Source: Mycolicibacterium rutilum (GTDB lineage Bacteria; Actinomycetota; Actinomycetes; Mycobacteriales; Mycobacteriaceae). Taken from it: a DNA stretch of 64,000 nt. The stretch covers positions 2,170,001 through 2,234,000 of the forward strand of contig NZ_LT629971.1 of NCBI RefSeq assembly GCF_900108565.1, read 5' to 3'. Made by a program: the position numbers and the translations under genes. The notes under the pieces are model-generated. The model was not told where the DNA came from, made no database searches, and worked only from the letters and a program-made list of their open reading frames with translations. The first letter of the stretch is position 1. Each line of letters starts with the position of its first letter. Below are positions 49,157 to 58,490 of this stretch, in pieces.

Positions 49157-49600
49157 ATGGACGAGCTGCGCCGCAGGGGCCTCGAGAAGATGAACGAGGT
49201 CTACGGCTGGGAAATGCCGAACATCGAGGGCGACCCGTATTTCGACCTGACCGTCGACCACCTCTTCGGGACGATCTGGGCGCGTCCGGGTTTGTCGATG
49301 CGGGACAAGCGGATCATGACGCTCACCGCCGTGACGGCCGTCGGCAACTCCGACCTCGCCGAGATCCAGGCCAACGCGGCGCTGGCCAACGGTGAGATGA
49401 CCGAGGACGAGCTCAAGGAGATGGCGATCTTCTTGACCCACTACCTCGGATTCCCGCTGGGCTCGAAGCTGGACGGGGCGGTCAGCAAGGTCATCAAGAA
49501 CCGCAAAAAGGCGGCGGCGAAGGGCCAGGGTGAGGACAAGAAGGCGAACGTCAACGCCGCGGTGAAGATGCATTCGGGCGGAACCGTCCATGACGAGTAG
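49157..49600 (+). CDS. carboxymuconolactone-decarboxylase-fold protein (Rv0771-like)
   Basis: 147 residues. The CMD/AhpD-like helical core runs about 20-105 (FGTIWARPGLSMRDKRIMTLTAV, LTHYLGFPLG). There is no Cys, so it is not an AhpD-type peroxidase. The end is Lys-rich (KNRKKAAAKGQGEDKK). Role unknown; a gamma-carboxymuconolactone-type decarboxylation is only a family guess. Position agrees with Rv0771. Its end overlaps the next start by 11 bases. Confidence 0.85.
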   Translation: MDELRRRGLEKMNEVYGWEMPNIEGDPYFDLTVDHLFGTIWARPGLSMRDKRIMTLTAVTAVGNSDLAEIQANAALANGEMTEDELKEMAIFLTHYLGFPLGSKLDGAVSKVIKNRKKAAAKGQGEDKKANVNAAVKMHSGGTVHDE

Positions 49601-50816
49601 GTACGCGTCCCTGTCCCGAGACCAGCTCGCGGTCCTGGTGCCCGAGCTGCTGCTGATCGGTCAGCTCATCGACCGGTCCGGAATGGCCTGGATCATCAGC
49701 AATTTCGGCCGTGAAGAGATGCTGCAGGTCGCGATCGAAGAGTGGATGGGCGCCAGCCCGATCTACACCAGGCGGATGCAGAAGGCGCTGAAGTACGAGG
49801 GCGTCGACATCATCACGATCTTCAAGGGCCTGCAGCTCGACATCGGCGCCCCGCCGCAGTTCATGGACTTCCGCTACACCGTGCACGACCGGTGGCACGG
49901 CGAGTTCCATCTGGATCACTGCGGCGCACTGCTCGACGTCGAGCCGATGGGCGAAGAGTACGTGCGGGGCATGTGCCATGACATCGAGGACCCGACGTTC
50001 GACGCGACCGCGGTGGCCACCAACCGCCGCGCGCAGATCCGCCCGATCCACCGGCCGCCACGGACCCCGGCCGATCGCCATCCGCACTGTGCGTGGACGG
50101 TGATCATCGATGATTCCCATCCGGAGGTGGAGGATCATCCGGTGCTGGAGGTGGTGGGCCGGTCCCGCGCCGCCAGAACCGAACTCGAGGCCATCGATCC
50201 CAGCGACGAGGGTGAGTCGGACTACTCCGGTGCCCTGCTGTCGGATTTCGACTTCGCAGCGTTCTCGCACTCGGCGCTGGTGCGGATGGCCGACGAGGTC
50301 TGCCTACAGATGCACCTGCTGAACCTGTCCTTCATGATCGCGGTGGGCAAGCGCGCGGGCACGAACACCGAACTGGCCACCGAGATCTGCACCAAGCAAC
50401 TGATCGGAGTGGCCGGAATAGCCGCCGAGCGGATCCATCGCGCGCTGAAGCTGCCCGCCGGTATCGAGGGCGCCGTTCGGACTCTCGAGCTGCACCCGAT
50501 GCTCAACCCAGCGGCCTACGTGGAGGCGGAGTTCGGCCCGGACGTCGTGCACGTGCAGCGCTCGGCGGCGCACGAGGACGGCGCCTGGCTGTCGCTGGTG
50601 ACCCCCGACGAGGTGCGCCCGCTACAAGCGGCCGTCCGTGCGATCGACAGCCGGCTCGACGTGGAGGTGACCGGCACCGCCGAGGACTGGACCGCGCGCA
50701 TTGTCGAAACCGACACGGAAGCCAAGGAATTGCCCGAGGTTTCGGTGGTGAAGGTCAGCGGCGGAGCGACGTGGCTGTTCGAGGACCGCAAGTCGCTGCC
50801 GTTGACGGTGCTTTGA
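49590..50816 (+). CDS. conserved protein of unknown function, 408 residues
   Basis: A soluble protein coupled to the CMD gene by an 11-base overlap. The most striking part is residues 95-150: HDRWHGEFHLDHCG, GMCHDIEDPTFDAT and PIHRPPRTPADRHPHC. Closely placed His, Cys and Asp residues look like a metal or catalytic site. The C-terminal half is helical and then a mixed domain. I recall similar actinobacterial hypothetical proteins but no function. M. tuberculosis has no gene here between Rv0771 and purD, so this is an accessory member of the aldA unit. Confidence 0.7.
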   Translation: MTSRYASLSRDQLAVLVPELLLIGQLIDRSGMAWIISNFGREEMLQVAIEEWMGASPIYTRRMQKALKYEGVDIITIFKGLQLDIGAPPQFMDFRYTVHDRWHGEFHLDHCGALLDVEPMGEEYVRGMCHDIEDPTFDATAVATNRRAQIRPIHRPPRTPADRHPHCAWTVIIDDSHPEVEDHPVLEVVGRSRAARTELEAIDPSDEGESDYSGALLSDFDFAAFSHSALVRMADEVCLQMHLLNLSFMIAVGKRAGTNTELATEICTKQLIGVAGIAAERIHRALKLPAGIEGAVRTLELHPMLNPAAYVEAEFGPDVVHVQRSAAHEDGAWLSLVTPDEVRPLQAAVRAIDSRLDVEVTGTAEDWTARIVETDTEAKELPEVSVVKVSGGATWLFEDRKSLPLTVL

Positions 50817-50858
50817 TTGGTGCATCTCGGGGGAGCGCAGCGCCCTTAGGCTGAAACC

Positions 50859-51500
50859 GTGAAGCTCGTTTCGCGCTTCGCGCCCGCAATCGTAGTGACC
50901 GCCGTCCTGGCTGGGTGCTCGACGCCGGCGCCGGAGACACCGAACCTGGCGGGACTCGGGACACTCAGCGGTGACTTTCCGCCTGGCCTCACACCGTCGG
51001 AGCCGTGGTCCGGACCGAAGGAGGTCGATCCCCGGTGGGCGCACCTCGTGGGCGACACTGTCAACTACGGGGACGAGTTCACCGTCGATCCTGCTCAGTG
51101 CCGACCTCTGCTCAAACCGGTTGAGGCACAAGCAGGTGCGATAAGAGCTGGGATCGGCGCCGGTGGCCCGCAGCCACCGCTGCTCAGCGTCAGCGCGGTT
51201 GATCCCATCGCGGTGCCGGTGCCCGTTCCGGACAGTGGATGCAATCGCGTGAAATTCACCGTGGGGGACGCCGTTCCCGACGGTACGGCCGTGCGACTGG
51301 ACGCACCGGTATTCGACGGAGCGACGACCTACGGCCTGCGAATCGACCATGGCGGCGTTGTCGAGTACTTCTACACCGCGATCCTGGACGGTCGCACCTA
51401 CGTGCAAGTCACTGCGCGGATGGCGCCGGATTTCCAGGCCGAACCGCTACTTCCCGACTTGCTGACCAAGGCTGTCGCTGCGATCCGGTCGCCGAATTAG
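50859..51500 (+). CDS. lipoprotein, DUF5642-like, copy 1
   Basis: 213 residues from GTG 50859. Signal peptide with lipobox VLAGC (C20). The mature protein has a CRPLL and a GCNRV cysteine that probably pair, as in copy 2. GDFPPGLTPSEPW and LPDLLTKAVAAIR are shared with copy 2. Expected to be anchored on the outer face of the membrane. This resembles mycobacterial lipoproteins annotated DUF5642 (from memory); function unknown. Confidence 0.78.
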   Translation: MKLVSRFAPAIVVTAVLAGCSTPAPETPNLAGLGTLSGDFPPGLTPSEPWSGPKEVDPRWAHLVGDTVNYGDEFTVDPAQCRPLLKPVEAQAGAIRAGIGAGGPQPPLLSVSAVDPIAVPVPVPDSGCNRVKFTVGDAVPDGTAVRLDAPVFDGATTYGLRIDHGGVVEYFYTAILDGRTYVQVTARMAPDFQAEPLLPDLLTKAVAAIRSPN

Positions 51501-51539
51501 TGCGATGCAGTGGCCGGCGCGGCCTTTAGGGTGAAAGGC

Positions 51540-52226
51540 ATGGCTGGGACTGGACGGATCTCATTGACGGCGGCACTGGCAGTCATCGTGGCGGCCGGGC
51601 TCGCGGGCTGCTCGGGTTCAGAGGGCGCTACGGAAAGCACCACATCGTCGCCGGCGGCGCAGACCTTCGATCTGTCGAAGCTGTCGCGACTCGAAGACGA
51701 AATGCCCGCAGGCTTCATCCCTTATCCATCGCAGGTCGAGAAGCTCCAGCACGTGCTTGTCGCCGGCGTCGGTTCGGTCGTGTCCTATGGGAAGCCGTTC
51801 ACCGTCGACCAACCGGAATGTGCGGTCCTGTTGAACCCGGTTCGAGGTGAGGCAGGCGCCGACTCGATCGGCGTGCGAGCGGATGGCGAAGACCGGCGAA
51901 TGATCGTGGTGAAGGCCGACATGCCGGTCACCGTTCCGGAAAAGATCCCGAGTACCGGGTGCGACCGGATGACGTACAACGTGCCCGATGACGATCACCC
52001 ATACAGCGGAACAGCCGAACGCATCGAGGCTCCGCCGATCGACGGCGCCCAAACCTACGCACTGAAGGTCACAATCGACGGCTACCCCGACCCGGAGTAC
52101 TACTACGCGGCGATCCTCGGCGACCGGTTGTTCATCAACGTCAATGCGCGGCTGGCGCCGGACTATCCGGCACAGCCCGTGCTGCCGGACCTATTGGTCA
52201 AGGCGGTCACGGCGATCCGCGGTTAA
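51540..52226 (+). CDS. lipoprotein, DUF5642-like, copy 2
   Basis: 228 residues. Lipobox GLAGC. Shared pattern with copy 1: (D/E)FTVD..(Q/E)C near the middle, STGC/SGC, PDGTA/YSGTAERIEAP, YYYAAILGDR versus YFYTAILDGR, and LPDLLVKAVTAIR at the end. Even the upstream DNA is duplicated (CCTTAGGCTGAAA before copy 1, CTTTAGGGTGAAA before copy 2). ATG 51540 is chosen because it starts the signal peptide. It overlaps the convergent Esp-like gene by four bases. Confidence 0.78.
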   Translation: MAGTGRISLTAALAVIVAAGLAGCSGSEGATESTTSSPAAQTFDLSKLSRLEDEMPAGFIPYPSQVEKLQHVLVAGVGSVVSYGKPFTVDQPECAVLLNPVRGEAGADSIGVRADGEDRRMIVVKADMPVTVPEKIPSTGCDRMTYNVPDDDHPYSGTAERIEAPPIDGAQTYALKVTIDGYPDPEYYYAAILGDRLFINVNARLAPDYPAQPVLPDLLVKAVTAIRG

Positions 52227-53209
52227 AAGGGCCGCCCCGCATACGGATCCGGCAGCATGATGCCTGACCGTGGCCACAGTTCGATCATCTCCGGCGGAAT
52301 GCGCGCCCCAGGATCGACGAACTCGATCTTGGCGAGATCAACGGGCGCCTCGGGAATTTTCGGTTCGTAGCCCGGATAGTTCGGGTTGGGTACCCATACT
52401 CCCGAGTCAGGCACCAGTTCCATCTCCCAGGGTTGGCCCTCGCTTTCGGGTCCCCGGTACACGACGTCATTCAGGTCCAGCGGCGCTTGCGGTGGTTTCG
52501 GGCGGTAATTGCGACTGTGGGGATCCGGCACCCATACCCCCGAACCGCGGACCAGTTCCATGTAGCCGGCGCGACCGTAGGTGTCACGATTCTCTGGGTC
52601 AAACGGTGCCTTGTACTCGATGTCGGCGAGGTCGAGAGTGGAGTCGGGAATCGCCTTCTTCTCGTCGTTGACAAAGTCAACCTGCTGGACGTCACCGTCC
52701 TCGTTGCCGCGACCCTCCGGCTCGCCCAATTCGTCGTACTCGGAACCGATTCCGCGCATTCGCTGCGCGATGGCGGCGAGATCGCCGTGGGACTTCTGGA
52801 TGATGTCGGCCACGTCGCTGGCGCCCTTGCTCACCACCGGCCACAGCATCTGGTCGCCGGCCATGGTCCGCGGCACCGTCGACGCCGCGTCGACCACCCA
52901 CTGGCGAACCGAATCCAGCTGAGTCCGGCCCGCCGCCACCACCGCCGCTGCGCGGTCCACCTCCCCGGCGAGACGCTTGTCCAGACCCGCCATCACGCCC
53001 AGAGCCGTCGCATGCCGCGAGTTCATGTCGGCGTAGCTGTCGGAACCTGCGCCGGACCAGTCCGCGCCCGGCGCCGCTGACTGCACGTCGCTCTGCGCGG
53101 CCTGCAGTCGCGCGCTGTTGTCGATCCCGGCACCGCCCTGCGGCGCACCCTCGCCGAACGTGGCCCGCGCCTGCGACCACGTCGACAGGAAAGCATCCAG
53201 CACACCCAC
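52223..53209 (-). CDS. ESX/Esp-like (EspA/EspE-type) protein with C-terminal repeats
   Basis: 328 residues from GTG 53209. The N-terminal 130 residues resemble the helical EspA/EspE domain of ESX substrates (LDAFLSTWSQARATFGEG, DWSGAGSDSYADMN with a W-x-G turn, GMAGLDKRLAGEVDRAA-like). The C-terminal 140 residues carry three imperfect repeats of about 40 residues with the core SGVWVPDP (SGVWVPDPHSRNY, SGVWVPNPNYPGY, SGIMLPDPYAG) and LDLxD(I/V)xY. It lies 20 bases after a TetR gene and no ESX core genes are near. Secretion is inferred only. Confidence 0.65.
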   Translation of the reverse strand: MGVLDAFLSTWSQARATFGEGAPQGGAGIDNSARLQAAQSDVQSAAPGADWSGAGSDSYADMNSRHATALGVMAGLDKRLAGEVDRAAAVVAAGRTQLDSVRQWVVDAASTVPRTMAGDQMLWPVVSKGASDVADIIQKSHGDLAAIAQRMRGIGSEYDELGEPEGRGNEDGDVQQVDFVNDEKKAIPDSTLDLADIEYKAPFDPENRDTYGRAGYMELVRGSGVWVPDPHSRNYRPKPPQAPLDLNDVVYRGPESEGQPWEMELVPDSGVWVPNPNYPGYEPKIPEAPVDLAKIEFVDPGARIPPEMIELWPRSGIMLPDPYAGRPF

Positions 53210-53229
53210 GTTGGTGAGTCTAAAACGGC

Positions 53230-53847
53230 TCAGCTGGTCGGTTCGGCGGCAATTTGCGCGCTCACGCCGGCCCCGACCCAGCGGCGCAGGTATGCGCGCA
53301 GCTGCGCCCCACTCCGCGGCGGTCGGCCCGGGTCGATGACGAACGACTGGATGATGCGCAGCAGGTGCTCGGCCAGTTCGTCGAGATCGTCGTCGCTGAA
53401 CCCGAGCCCCGACCAATTCACATCGAACCGGCGCAGCATGGAGTTCGCGAATTCGAGCGCGATGTCCGACGTCACCGTCTGGCTGAACGCGCCCGCCCGG
53501 CCCGGCGTCAACAGCAGCCCGATGTGCTTGTCCTCGGGCAGCCACTCCAGCGCGGTCGCGATCCCCTCCGCGACCGCCTCCTCAGGGTCGGCGACGCCCT
53601 GCAGGTGCGCGGCCAGCCGGTCCAGGAAACCGGTCGCCGCCCGCTGCGCCGACGCCTGCAGCAGCGCGTCCGTGCTGGGGAAGTAGCGGTACACCGTTTG
53701 GCGGGTGACACCGAGCGTACGGGCGACGTCGGCGATCGAGAAGTCGGCGCCCCGGGCGTCGATGGCGTTGCCTGCGGCGTCGAGGATCCGGGCTACCGCC
53801 TCCTCATCCGTCGACGGTGCCGAGCCCGACCAGCCGTGGGTACGCAC
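53230..53847 (-). CDS. TetR-family regulator
   Basis: 205 residues. Helix-turn-helix IADVARTLGVTRQTVYRYFPS at about 38-58. The C-terminal domain is not assignable to a ligand. It lies 13 bases downstream of the CYP125-like gene and 20 upstream of the Esp-like gene, making one minus-strand unit, so the dyad over the P450 start is its likely target. Confidence 0.88.
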   Translation of the reverse strand: MRTHGWSGSAPSTDEEAVARILDAAGNAIDARGADFSIADVARTLGVTRQTVYRYFPSTDALLQASAQRAATGFLDRLAAHLQGVADPEEAVAEGIATALEWLPEDKHIGLLLTPGRAGAFSQTVTSDIALEFANSMLRRFDVNWSGLGFSDDDLDELAEHLLRIIQSFVIDPGRPPRSGAQLRAYLRRWVGAGVSAQIAAEPTS

Positions 53848-53860
53848 GGCGAAATCCTAC

Positions 53861-55090
53861 TCAACCCCCGTACGACACCTGCAGGTCCTTGACACCGTTG
53901 ATCCAGCCCGACCGAAGACGTTGCGGCTCACCGAGTTTCGAAATGTCCGGGATCTGGTCGGCGATCTCGTTGAACATCAGCTTGATCTCCATGCGGGCCA
54001 GGTTCGCGCCGATGCAGTAGTGCGCGCCGTTGCCGCCGAAGCCCACGTGCGGGTTCGGATCGCGCAGGATGTTGAACTCGAACGGCCGGTCGAACACCGA
54101 CTCGTCGTAGTTGGCCGAACTGTAGAACAGGCCGACGCGCTGCCCCTCACGGATGGTGACGCCGCCGATCTCCGTGTCGGCCAACGCCGTTCGCTGGAAG
54201 CAGTGCACCGGGGTGGCCCAGCGCACGATCTCGTCGGCGGTGGTCTCGGGGCGCTCGCGCTTGAACAGTTCCCACTGCTCGGGGTTGTCGAAGAAGGCGT
54301 TCATCCCGTGTGTCATCGCGTTGCGGGTGGTCTCGTTGCCCGCGACCGCCAGCAGGATCACGAAGAACGCGAACTCGACGTCGCCCAGCGACTCCCCGTC
54401 GATGTCGGCCTCGATGAGGCGGGTGACGATGTCGTCGGCCGGGCACCGGCGGCGCTCCTCGGCCATCGTGTACGCGTAGCCCATCAGCTCGGCGTTGGCG
54501 ACGGTCGGGTCGGAGTCGAAGTCCGGGTCGTCGGTGTTCATGATCGCGTTGCTCCAGTGGAACAACTTGTCGCGATCGGCCTCGGGTACACCGATCAGAT
54601 CGGCGATCGCCAACAGCGGCAGGCTCATCGCGACGTCGTCGACGAAATTGCCGCTGCCCTTCTCCTTGGCCGCCGCCACGATGTCGCGGGCCGCAGTGGC
54701 GAGCTTCTCCTCCAGCGTGGTGATCGCGCGCGGGGTGAACAGCCGCGACACCAGCTTGCGCAGCCGGGTGTGCTCCGGCGCGTCGTGGTTGATCAGCAGC
54801 GCCTTGGTCAGGTCGAGCTGCTCGGCAGTGACGCCCTCGGGCAACCGCATCACCGCACCCTTGCGGTTCGTCGACCACAGATCGGAGTTGCGCGAGATGG
54901 CCTTGATGTCCTCGTGGCGGCTGATCACCCAGTAGCCGCCGTCGTCGAAGATCGACTCAGCCTGTTCGTTCCACCAGACCGGCGCCGTCTTGCGCAGTTC
55001 GGCGAACTCCGCGACGGGGATGCCGCGCAGCAGGACGTCGGGGTCGGTGAAGTCGTACCCGGGGCCGAACGGGCATGTGGTCTGCGTCAT
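53861..55090 (-). CDS. CYP125-family cytochrome P450
   Basis: 409 residues. Heme loop [19 protein letters not shown]-helix [15 protein letters not shown]-helix [10 protein letters not shown]. Long stretches match CYP125A1 from memory: [47 protein letters not shown] and [15 protein letters not shown] region. CYP125 oxidises the C26/C27 side-chain methyl of cholesterol. This copy is outside a cholesterol cluster, so it is a paralogue; its substrate may be another sterol or branched lipid. ATG 55090 lies in a 37-base dyad. Confidence 0.85.
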   Translation of the reverse strand: MTQTTCPFGPGYDFTDPDVLLRGIPVAEFAELRKTAPVWWNEQAESIFDDGGYWVISRHEDIKAISRNSDLWSTNRKGAVMRLPEGVTAEQLDLTKALLINHDAPEHTRLRKLVSRLFTPRAITTLEEKLATAARDIVAAAKEKGSGNFVDDVAMSLPLLAIADLIGVPEADRDKLFHWSNAIMNTDDPDFDSDPTVANAELMGYAYTMAEERRRCPADDIVTRLIEADIDGESLGDVEFAFFVILLAVAGNETTRNAMTHGMNAFFDNPEQWELFKRERPETTADEIVRWATPVHCFQRTALADTEIGGVTIREGQRVGLFYSSANYDESVFDRPFEFNILRDPNPHVGFGGNGAHYCIGANLARMEIKLMFNEIADQIPDISKLGEPQRLRSGWINGVKDLQVSYGG

Positions 55091-55124
55091 ACACTCGACC
55101 ATACAGCGTCGTGTCAAGTGTATG
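55088..55124. promoter_or_regulatory. 12-bp dyad covering the CYP125-like start codon
   Basis: CATACACTCGAC (55088-55099) and GTCAAGTGTATG (55113-55124) are inverted copies with one mismatch, 13 bases apart. The start codon is inside the left arm. On the minus strand TATGGT stands seven bases before the ATG as a leaderless -10. Likely operator for the TetR downstream. Confidence 0.65.
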
Positions 55125-55139
55125 GCCGCGCCGCGGAGC

Positions 55140-55562
55140 TCAGCGGCGTCGCGGCACGCCCGTGCTCCACAACGCCCACGCCACCAACACGGGCTGGAAG
55201 AACAACCGCACCAACCGCTTGGTGTCGGTGTCGAGGCCGAAACCGTCCCTCTTGTTGACGTACTGCGCGATGTTGCCCGGGAACACCGCGACGAAGAACG
55301 CCGCGATGAGCCTGCCGACCCGCACCCGGTCGCGGGTGAGCAGCGCCAGTCCCGCGCCGATCACGATCTCGACGCCACCGGAGGCCAGCACCACCGCGTC
55401 CTCGTCGAGTGGGATCGACTTCGGCACCTGGGCGCGGAACTCGTCGCGCGCCCAGAACAGGTGCGACAGGCCGGCGAAGATCAACACCCCCGCCAATGCG
55501 TACCGGGCGGCGGTGCGCAGGGGTGTGGTGGGCGGCGGGGGCGGGAGTTCGGTGGCGACCAT
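55140..55562 (-). CDS. DoxX-family membrane protein
   Basis: 140 residues, four hydrophobic helices. [16 protein letters not shown] and the following [11 protein letters not shown] loop are typical of DoxX/DUF417-like proteins; [14 protein letters not shown] is the second helix. MPB-type DoxX proteins couple to thiol/oxidative stress in mycobacteria. ATG 55562 has GGGGTACAGGG before it. It lies upstream of the P450, across the dyad, and is divergent from purD. Confidence 0.8.
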   Translation of the reverse strand: MVATELPPPPPTTPLRTAARYALAGVLIFAGLSHLFWARDEFRAQVPKSIPLDEDAVVLASGGVEIVIGAGLALLTRDRVRVGRLIAAFFVAVFPGNIAQYVNKRDGFGLDTDTKRLVRLFFQPVLVAWALWSTGVPRRR

Positions 55563-55629
55563 CGTCGCCCTGTACCCCGGCGCATCGCGGACTGAACCAA
55601 GATCGGCTTTGCCGTTAGGGTGGGCAACT

Positions 55630-56898
55630 GTGCGAGTCCTGGTGATCGGATCCGGTGCCCGTGAACATGCGTTGCTGCTGGCGTTGCGGCGCGACCCCGA
55701 GGTCGACGCGCTGGCCGTCGCACCCGGGAACGCCGGCACCGCGGCGATCGCCGACCAGCACGACGTCGACATCACCTCCGGCGACGCGGTGGCCAAGCTG
55801 GCCCGGCAGATCAACGCCGATCTGGTGGTGATCGGACCCGAGGTGCCGCTGGTGCTGGGCGTGGCCGACGCCGTTCGCGCGGCCGGCATCGCGTGCTTCG
55901 GGCCCTCCAAGGACGCGGCCCGCATCGAAGGCTCGAAGGCGTTCGCCAAGGACGTGATGACCGCGGCCGGCGTGCGCACCGCCCGCAGCGAGATCGTCGA
56001 CAACCCGGCGCACCTCGACGCGGCGCTCGACCGGTTCGGGCCGCCCGGCGGCGATCCCGCCTGGGTGGTCAAGGACGACGGCCTGGCCGCAGGCAAGGGC
56101 GTGGTGGTGACCTCCGACCGCGATGCGGCGCGGGCCCACGCCGCGAGCCTGCTCGATGCCGGCCATCCGGTGCTGCTGGAGTCCTTCCTCGACGGACCCG
56201 AGGTGTCGCTGTTCTGCGTCGTCGACGGTGAGACGGTCGTGCCGCTGCTGCCCGCTCAGGACTTCAAGCGGGTCGGCGACAACGACACCGGGCCCAACAC
56301 CGGCGGTATGGGTGCCTACGCGCCGCTGTCGTGGCTGCCCGATACCGTCCTCACTCAAATCAGCGACGAGATCGTCAAACCCGTTGCCGCCGAACTGGTC
56401 AAGCGCGGCAGCTCGTTCTCCGGGCTGCTCTACGCGGGCCTGGCGATCACGTCGCGCGGGCCCGCCGTCGTCGAATTCAACTGTCGCTTCGGCGATCCGG
56501 AAACCCAGTGCGTACTCGCATTGCTGGAGACGCCGCTGGGCCAATTGCTCTACGCCGCCGCCATCGGCGACCTCGCCGGTGAACCGCCGCTGCAGTGGCG
56601 CGACGGCGCCGCGGTGACGGTGGTGCTGGCGGCGGAGAACTATCCGGGACGCCCCCGCGTCGGCGACGCGATCACCGGGTCCGAGGCCGACGGTGTCCTG
56701 CACGCCGGCACCACCCTCAGGGACGACGGTGCGGTCGTGTCCTCAGGGGGTCGGGTGCTCTCGGTCGTCGGCACCGGCGCGGACCTGACCGCCGCCCGCG
56801 AGGCGGCCTACCACTTGGTCAAATCGATCCGGTTGCCGGGCAGCCACTTTCGCAGTGACATCGGACTGGCCGCCGCCGAGGGCCGCATCAGCCTCTAG
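55630..56898 (+). CDS. purD: phosphoribosylamine-glycine ligase
   Basis: 422 residues, the same as M. tuberculosis PurD (Rv0772). GSGAREHAL at the N-terminus, [20 protein letters not shown] at about 95-114, ATP-grasp [23 protein letters not shown] and [10 protein letters not shown]. It joins glycine to phosphoribosylamine, step two of purine synthesis. GTG start at 55630. It ends tail-to-tail with the esterase by four bases. Confidence 0.97.
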   Translation: MRVLVIGSGAREHALLLALRRDPEVDALAVAPGNAGTAAIADQHDVDITSGDAVAKLARQINADLVVIGPEVPLVLGVADAVRAAGIACFGPSKDAARIEGSKAFAKDVMTAAGVRTARSEIVDNPAHLDAALDRFGPPGGDPAWVVKDDGLAAGKGVVVTSDRDAARAHAASLLDAGHPVLLESFLDGPEVSLFCVVDGETVVPLLPAQDFKRVGDNDTGPNTGGMGAYAPLSWLPDTVLTQISDEIVKPVAAELVKRGSSFSGLLYAGLAITSRGPAVVEFNCRFGDPETQCVLALLETPLGQLLYAAAIGDLAGEPPLQWRDGAAVTVVLAAENYPGRPRVGDAITGSEADGVLHAGTTLRDDGAVVSSGGRVLSVVGTGADLTAAREAAYHLVKSIRLPGSHFRSDIGLAAAEGRISL

Positions 56899-57719
56899 GC
56901 GACGAGCAGCGGGGCCAGCCACGCGATCTCGGCGGGCAGCTGCGAACTCCAGAACCCGCCGTCGTGCCCGCCGGGGGAGAACCCGCCCGCGGGCGGATTC
57001 GGCAGCTGCGCGACGAACTGCTTGGTCGCCGAGTAGAACGGATCGCTTGTGCCGCAGTCGATCCGGATCGGTATGGAGGCGAGTTCCGGCAGCCCCCACA
57101 CGCTGTTGGCCGCGTAATCGTCGGCGCCGTCGAACGCACCGGGGGCGGCCGCTCCCGGCGACGTCCACAGCGCCGGGCTGACCGCGCAGATCGCCGCGGT
57201 GCGGGCCGGTCCGAGCCGGGCGCCGAGCAGCAGGGCGCCGTATCCGCCCATCGACCACCCCAGGAACCCGACGCGCGAGGTGTCGAGTCCCTGCGAGGCC
57301 AGCATCGGGATCAGCTCATCGAGCACCATCGCCCCGGAGTCCTCGCCGGACGCCCGCGTGTGCCAGTAGCCGCCACCGCCGTCGACGGCGACGACGGCGA
57401 ACGGCGGCAGACCCGCCGCGGCGGCCTGCGCCAGTCCCTGTTCGACACCGCCGGCCATCACACCGGCCGCGTCCTGCCCCTTGCCGTGCAGCGCGATGAC
57501 CGGACGCAGCGGCGCGGTCTGGCCCGGCGGCCGGGCGATCGCCCAGTGGGTCGAGACGCCGCCACGCGCCGCCGAGACGAACGACCCGTCGACGTAGGTT
57601 GCCGCCGCGGGCTCGGCCGGGGCCGTCGGCGCCATGCGCACCGCCGCGACACCCGCGGCGGCACCGACCCCGAGGCGCAGAAGGGCGCGGCGACTCAGTT
57701 CGGGCATGGCGGCCATCAT
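56895..57719 (-). CDS. Tat-exported esterase (Rv0774c-like)
   Basis: 274 residues. Tat signal [15 protein letters not shown] at about 9-23. Esterase-D/FGH-like fold with nucleophile [11 protein letters not shown], Asp in CGTSDPFY and His in [16 protein letters not shown] forms the oxyanion side. M. tuberculosis Rv0774c, at the same place, is a described exported esterase that is longer (312). Start could also be the ATG at 57707. Probably acts on short-chain esters in the envelope. Confidence 0.88.
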   Translation of the reverse strand: MMAAMPELSRRALLRLGVGAAAGVAAVRMAPTAPAEPAAATYVDGSFVSAARGGVSTHWAIARPPGQTAPLRPVIALHGKGQDAAGVMAGGVEQGLAQAAAAGLPPFAVVAVDGGGGYWHTRASGEDSGAMVLDELIPMLASQGLDTSRVGFLGWSMGGYGALLLGARLGPARTAAICAVSPALWTSPGAAAPGAFDGADDYAANSVWGLPELASIPIRIDCGTSDPFYSATKQFVAQLPNPPAGGFSPGGHDGGFWSSQLPAEIAWLAPLLVA

Positions 57720-57812
57720 GCCATCGGCGCGTGGCCCCGAAAGCCGCGAGTTCCCTGGACAAAGCCTGACGATTAGCCGAAAGCGCTATGGGAGACCCGC
57801 CCGACTGGCAGC

Positions 57813-58442
57813 ATGCTAAACGTGACGGCAGCGGTCACTCCCAAGGGAGAACGTCGGCGGTACGCGCTGGTCAGCGCGGCTGCCGATCTGCTGTGCGAAG
57901 GCGGCTTCGACGCGGTGCGGCACCGCGCCGTCGCGCGCCGCGCGGGCCTGCCGCTGGCGTCGACGACCTACTACTTCTCGTCGCTGGACGACCTCATCGC
58001 CAAGGCGGTCGAATACGTCGGCGAGCGTGAGGCCGAACAACTCCGCGCCCGGGTCGCGATGCTGTCGCGGCGCCGGCGGGGAGCCGAGTCCACCGCCGAC
58101 ATCCTGGTCGACCTGCTCGTCGACGACGTGGCCGGGCAACGGGTCAGCGAGCAGTTGATCTCCCGGTACGAGCGCTACATCGCCTGCGCCCGCCACCCCA
58201 TGCTGCGCGACATCCAGCGCCGAATCCTGCGGCAGCGCACCGACGCGGTGATCGAGGTCGTCGAACGCTCGGGACGCTCGGTGCGGGCCGAGTATCTGAC
58301 CGCGTTGGTCAACGCCGTCGACGGTGCAGTCGTCGCGGCGCTGGTCGCCGATGGCGAGGGTCCGCGCGCAACAGCACGCGCGACGCTGGTCGACGTGATA
58401 GACGTGTTGGCACCGATAGACGAGCGAGTGGCGCAGGTGTGA
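57813..58442 (+). CDS. TetR-family regulator (Rv0775-like)
   Basis: 209 residues. Helix-turn-helix HRAVARRAGLPLASTTYYFSS. The rest is a typical ligand domain. GTG at 57822 is an alternative start. Divergent from the esterase, 93 bases away, and 48 bases upstream of the permease, either of which it may control. Confidence 0.88.
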   Translation: MLNVTAAVTPKGERRRYALVSAAADLLCEGGFDAVRHRAVARRAGLPLASTTYYFSSLDDLIAKAVEYVGEREAEQLRARVAMLSRRRRGAESTADILVDLLVDDVAGQRVSEQLISRYERYIACARHPMLRDIQRRILRQRTDAVIEVVERSGRSVRAEYLTALVNAVDGAVVAALVADGEGPRATARATLVDVIDVLAPIDERVAQV

Positions 58443-58490
58443 CACCGGTAGGCGGCCGATGAGCGCTCGCGCGAAGAGCGAAAGGCACAG

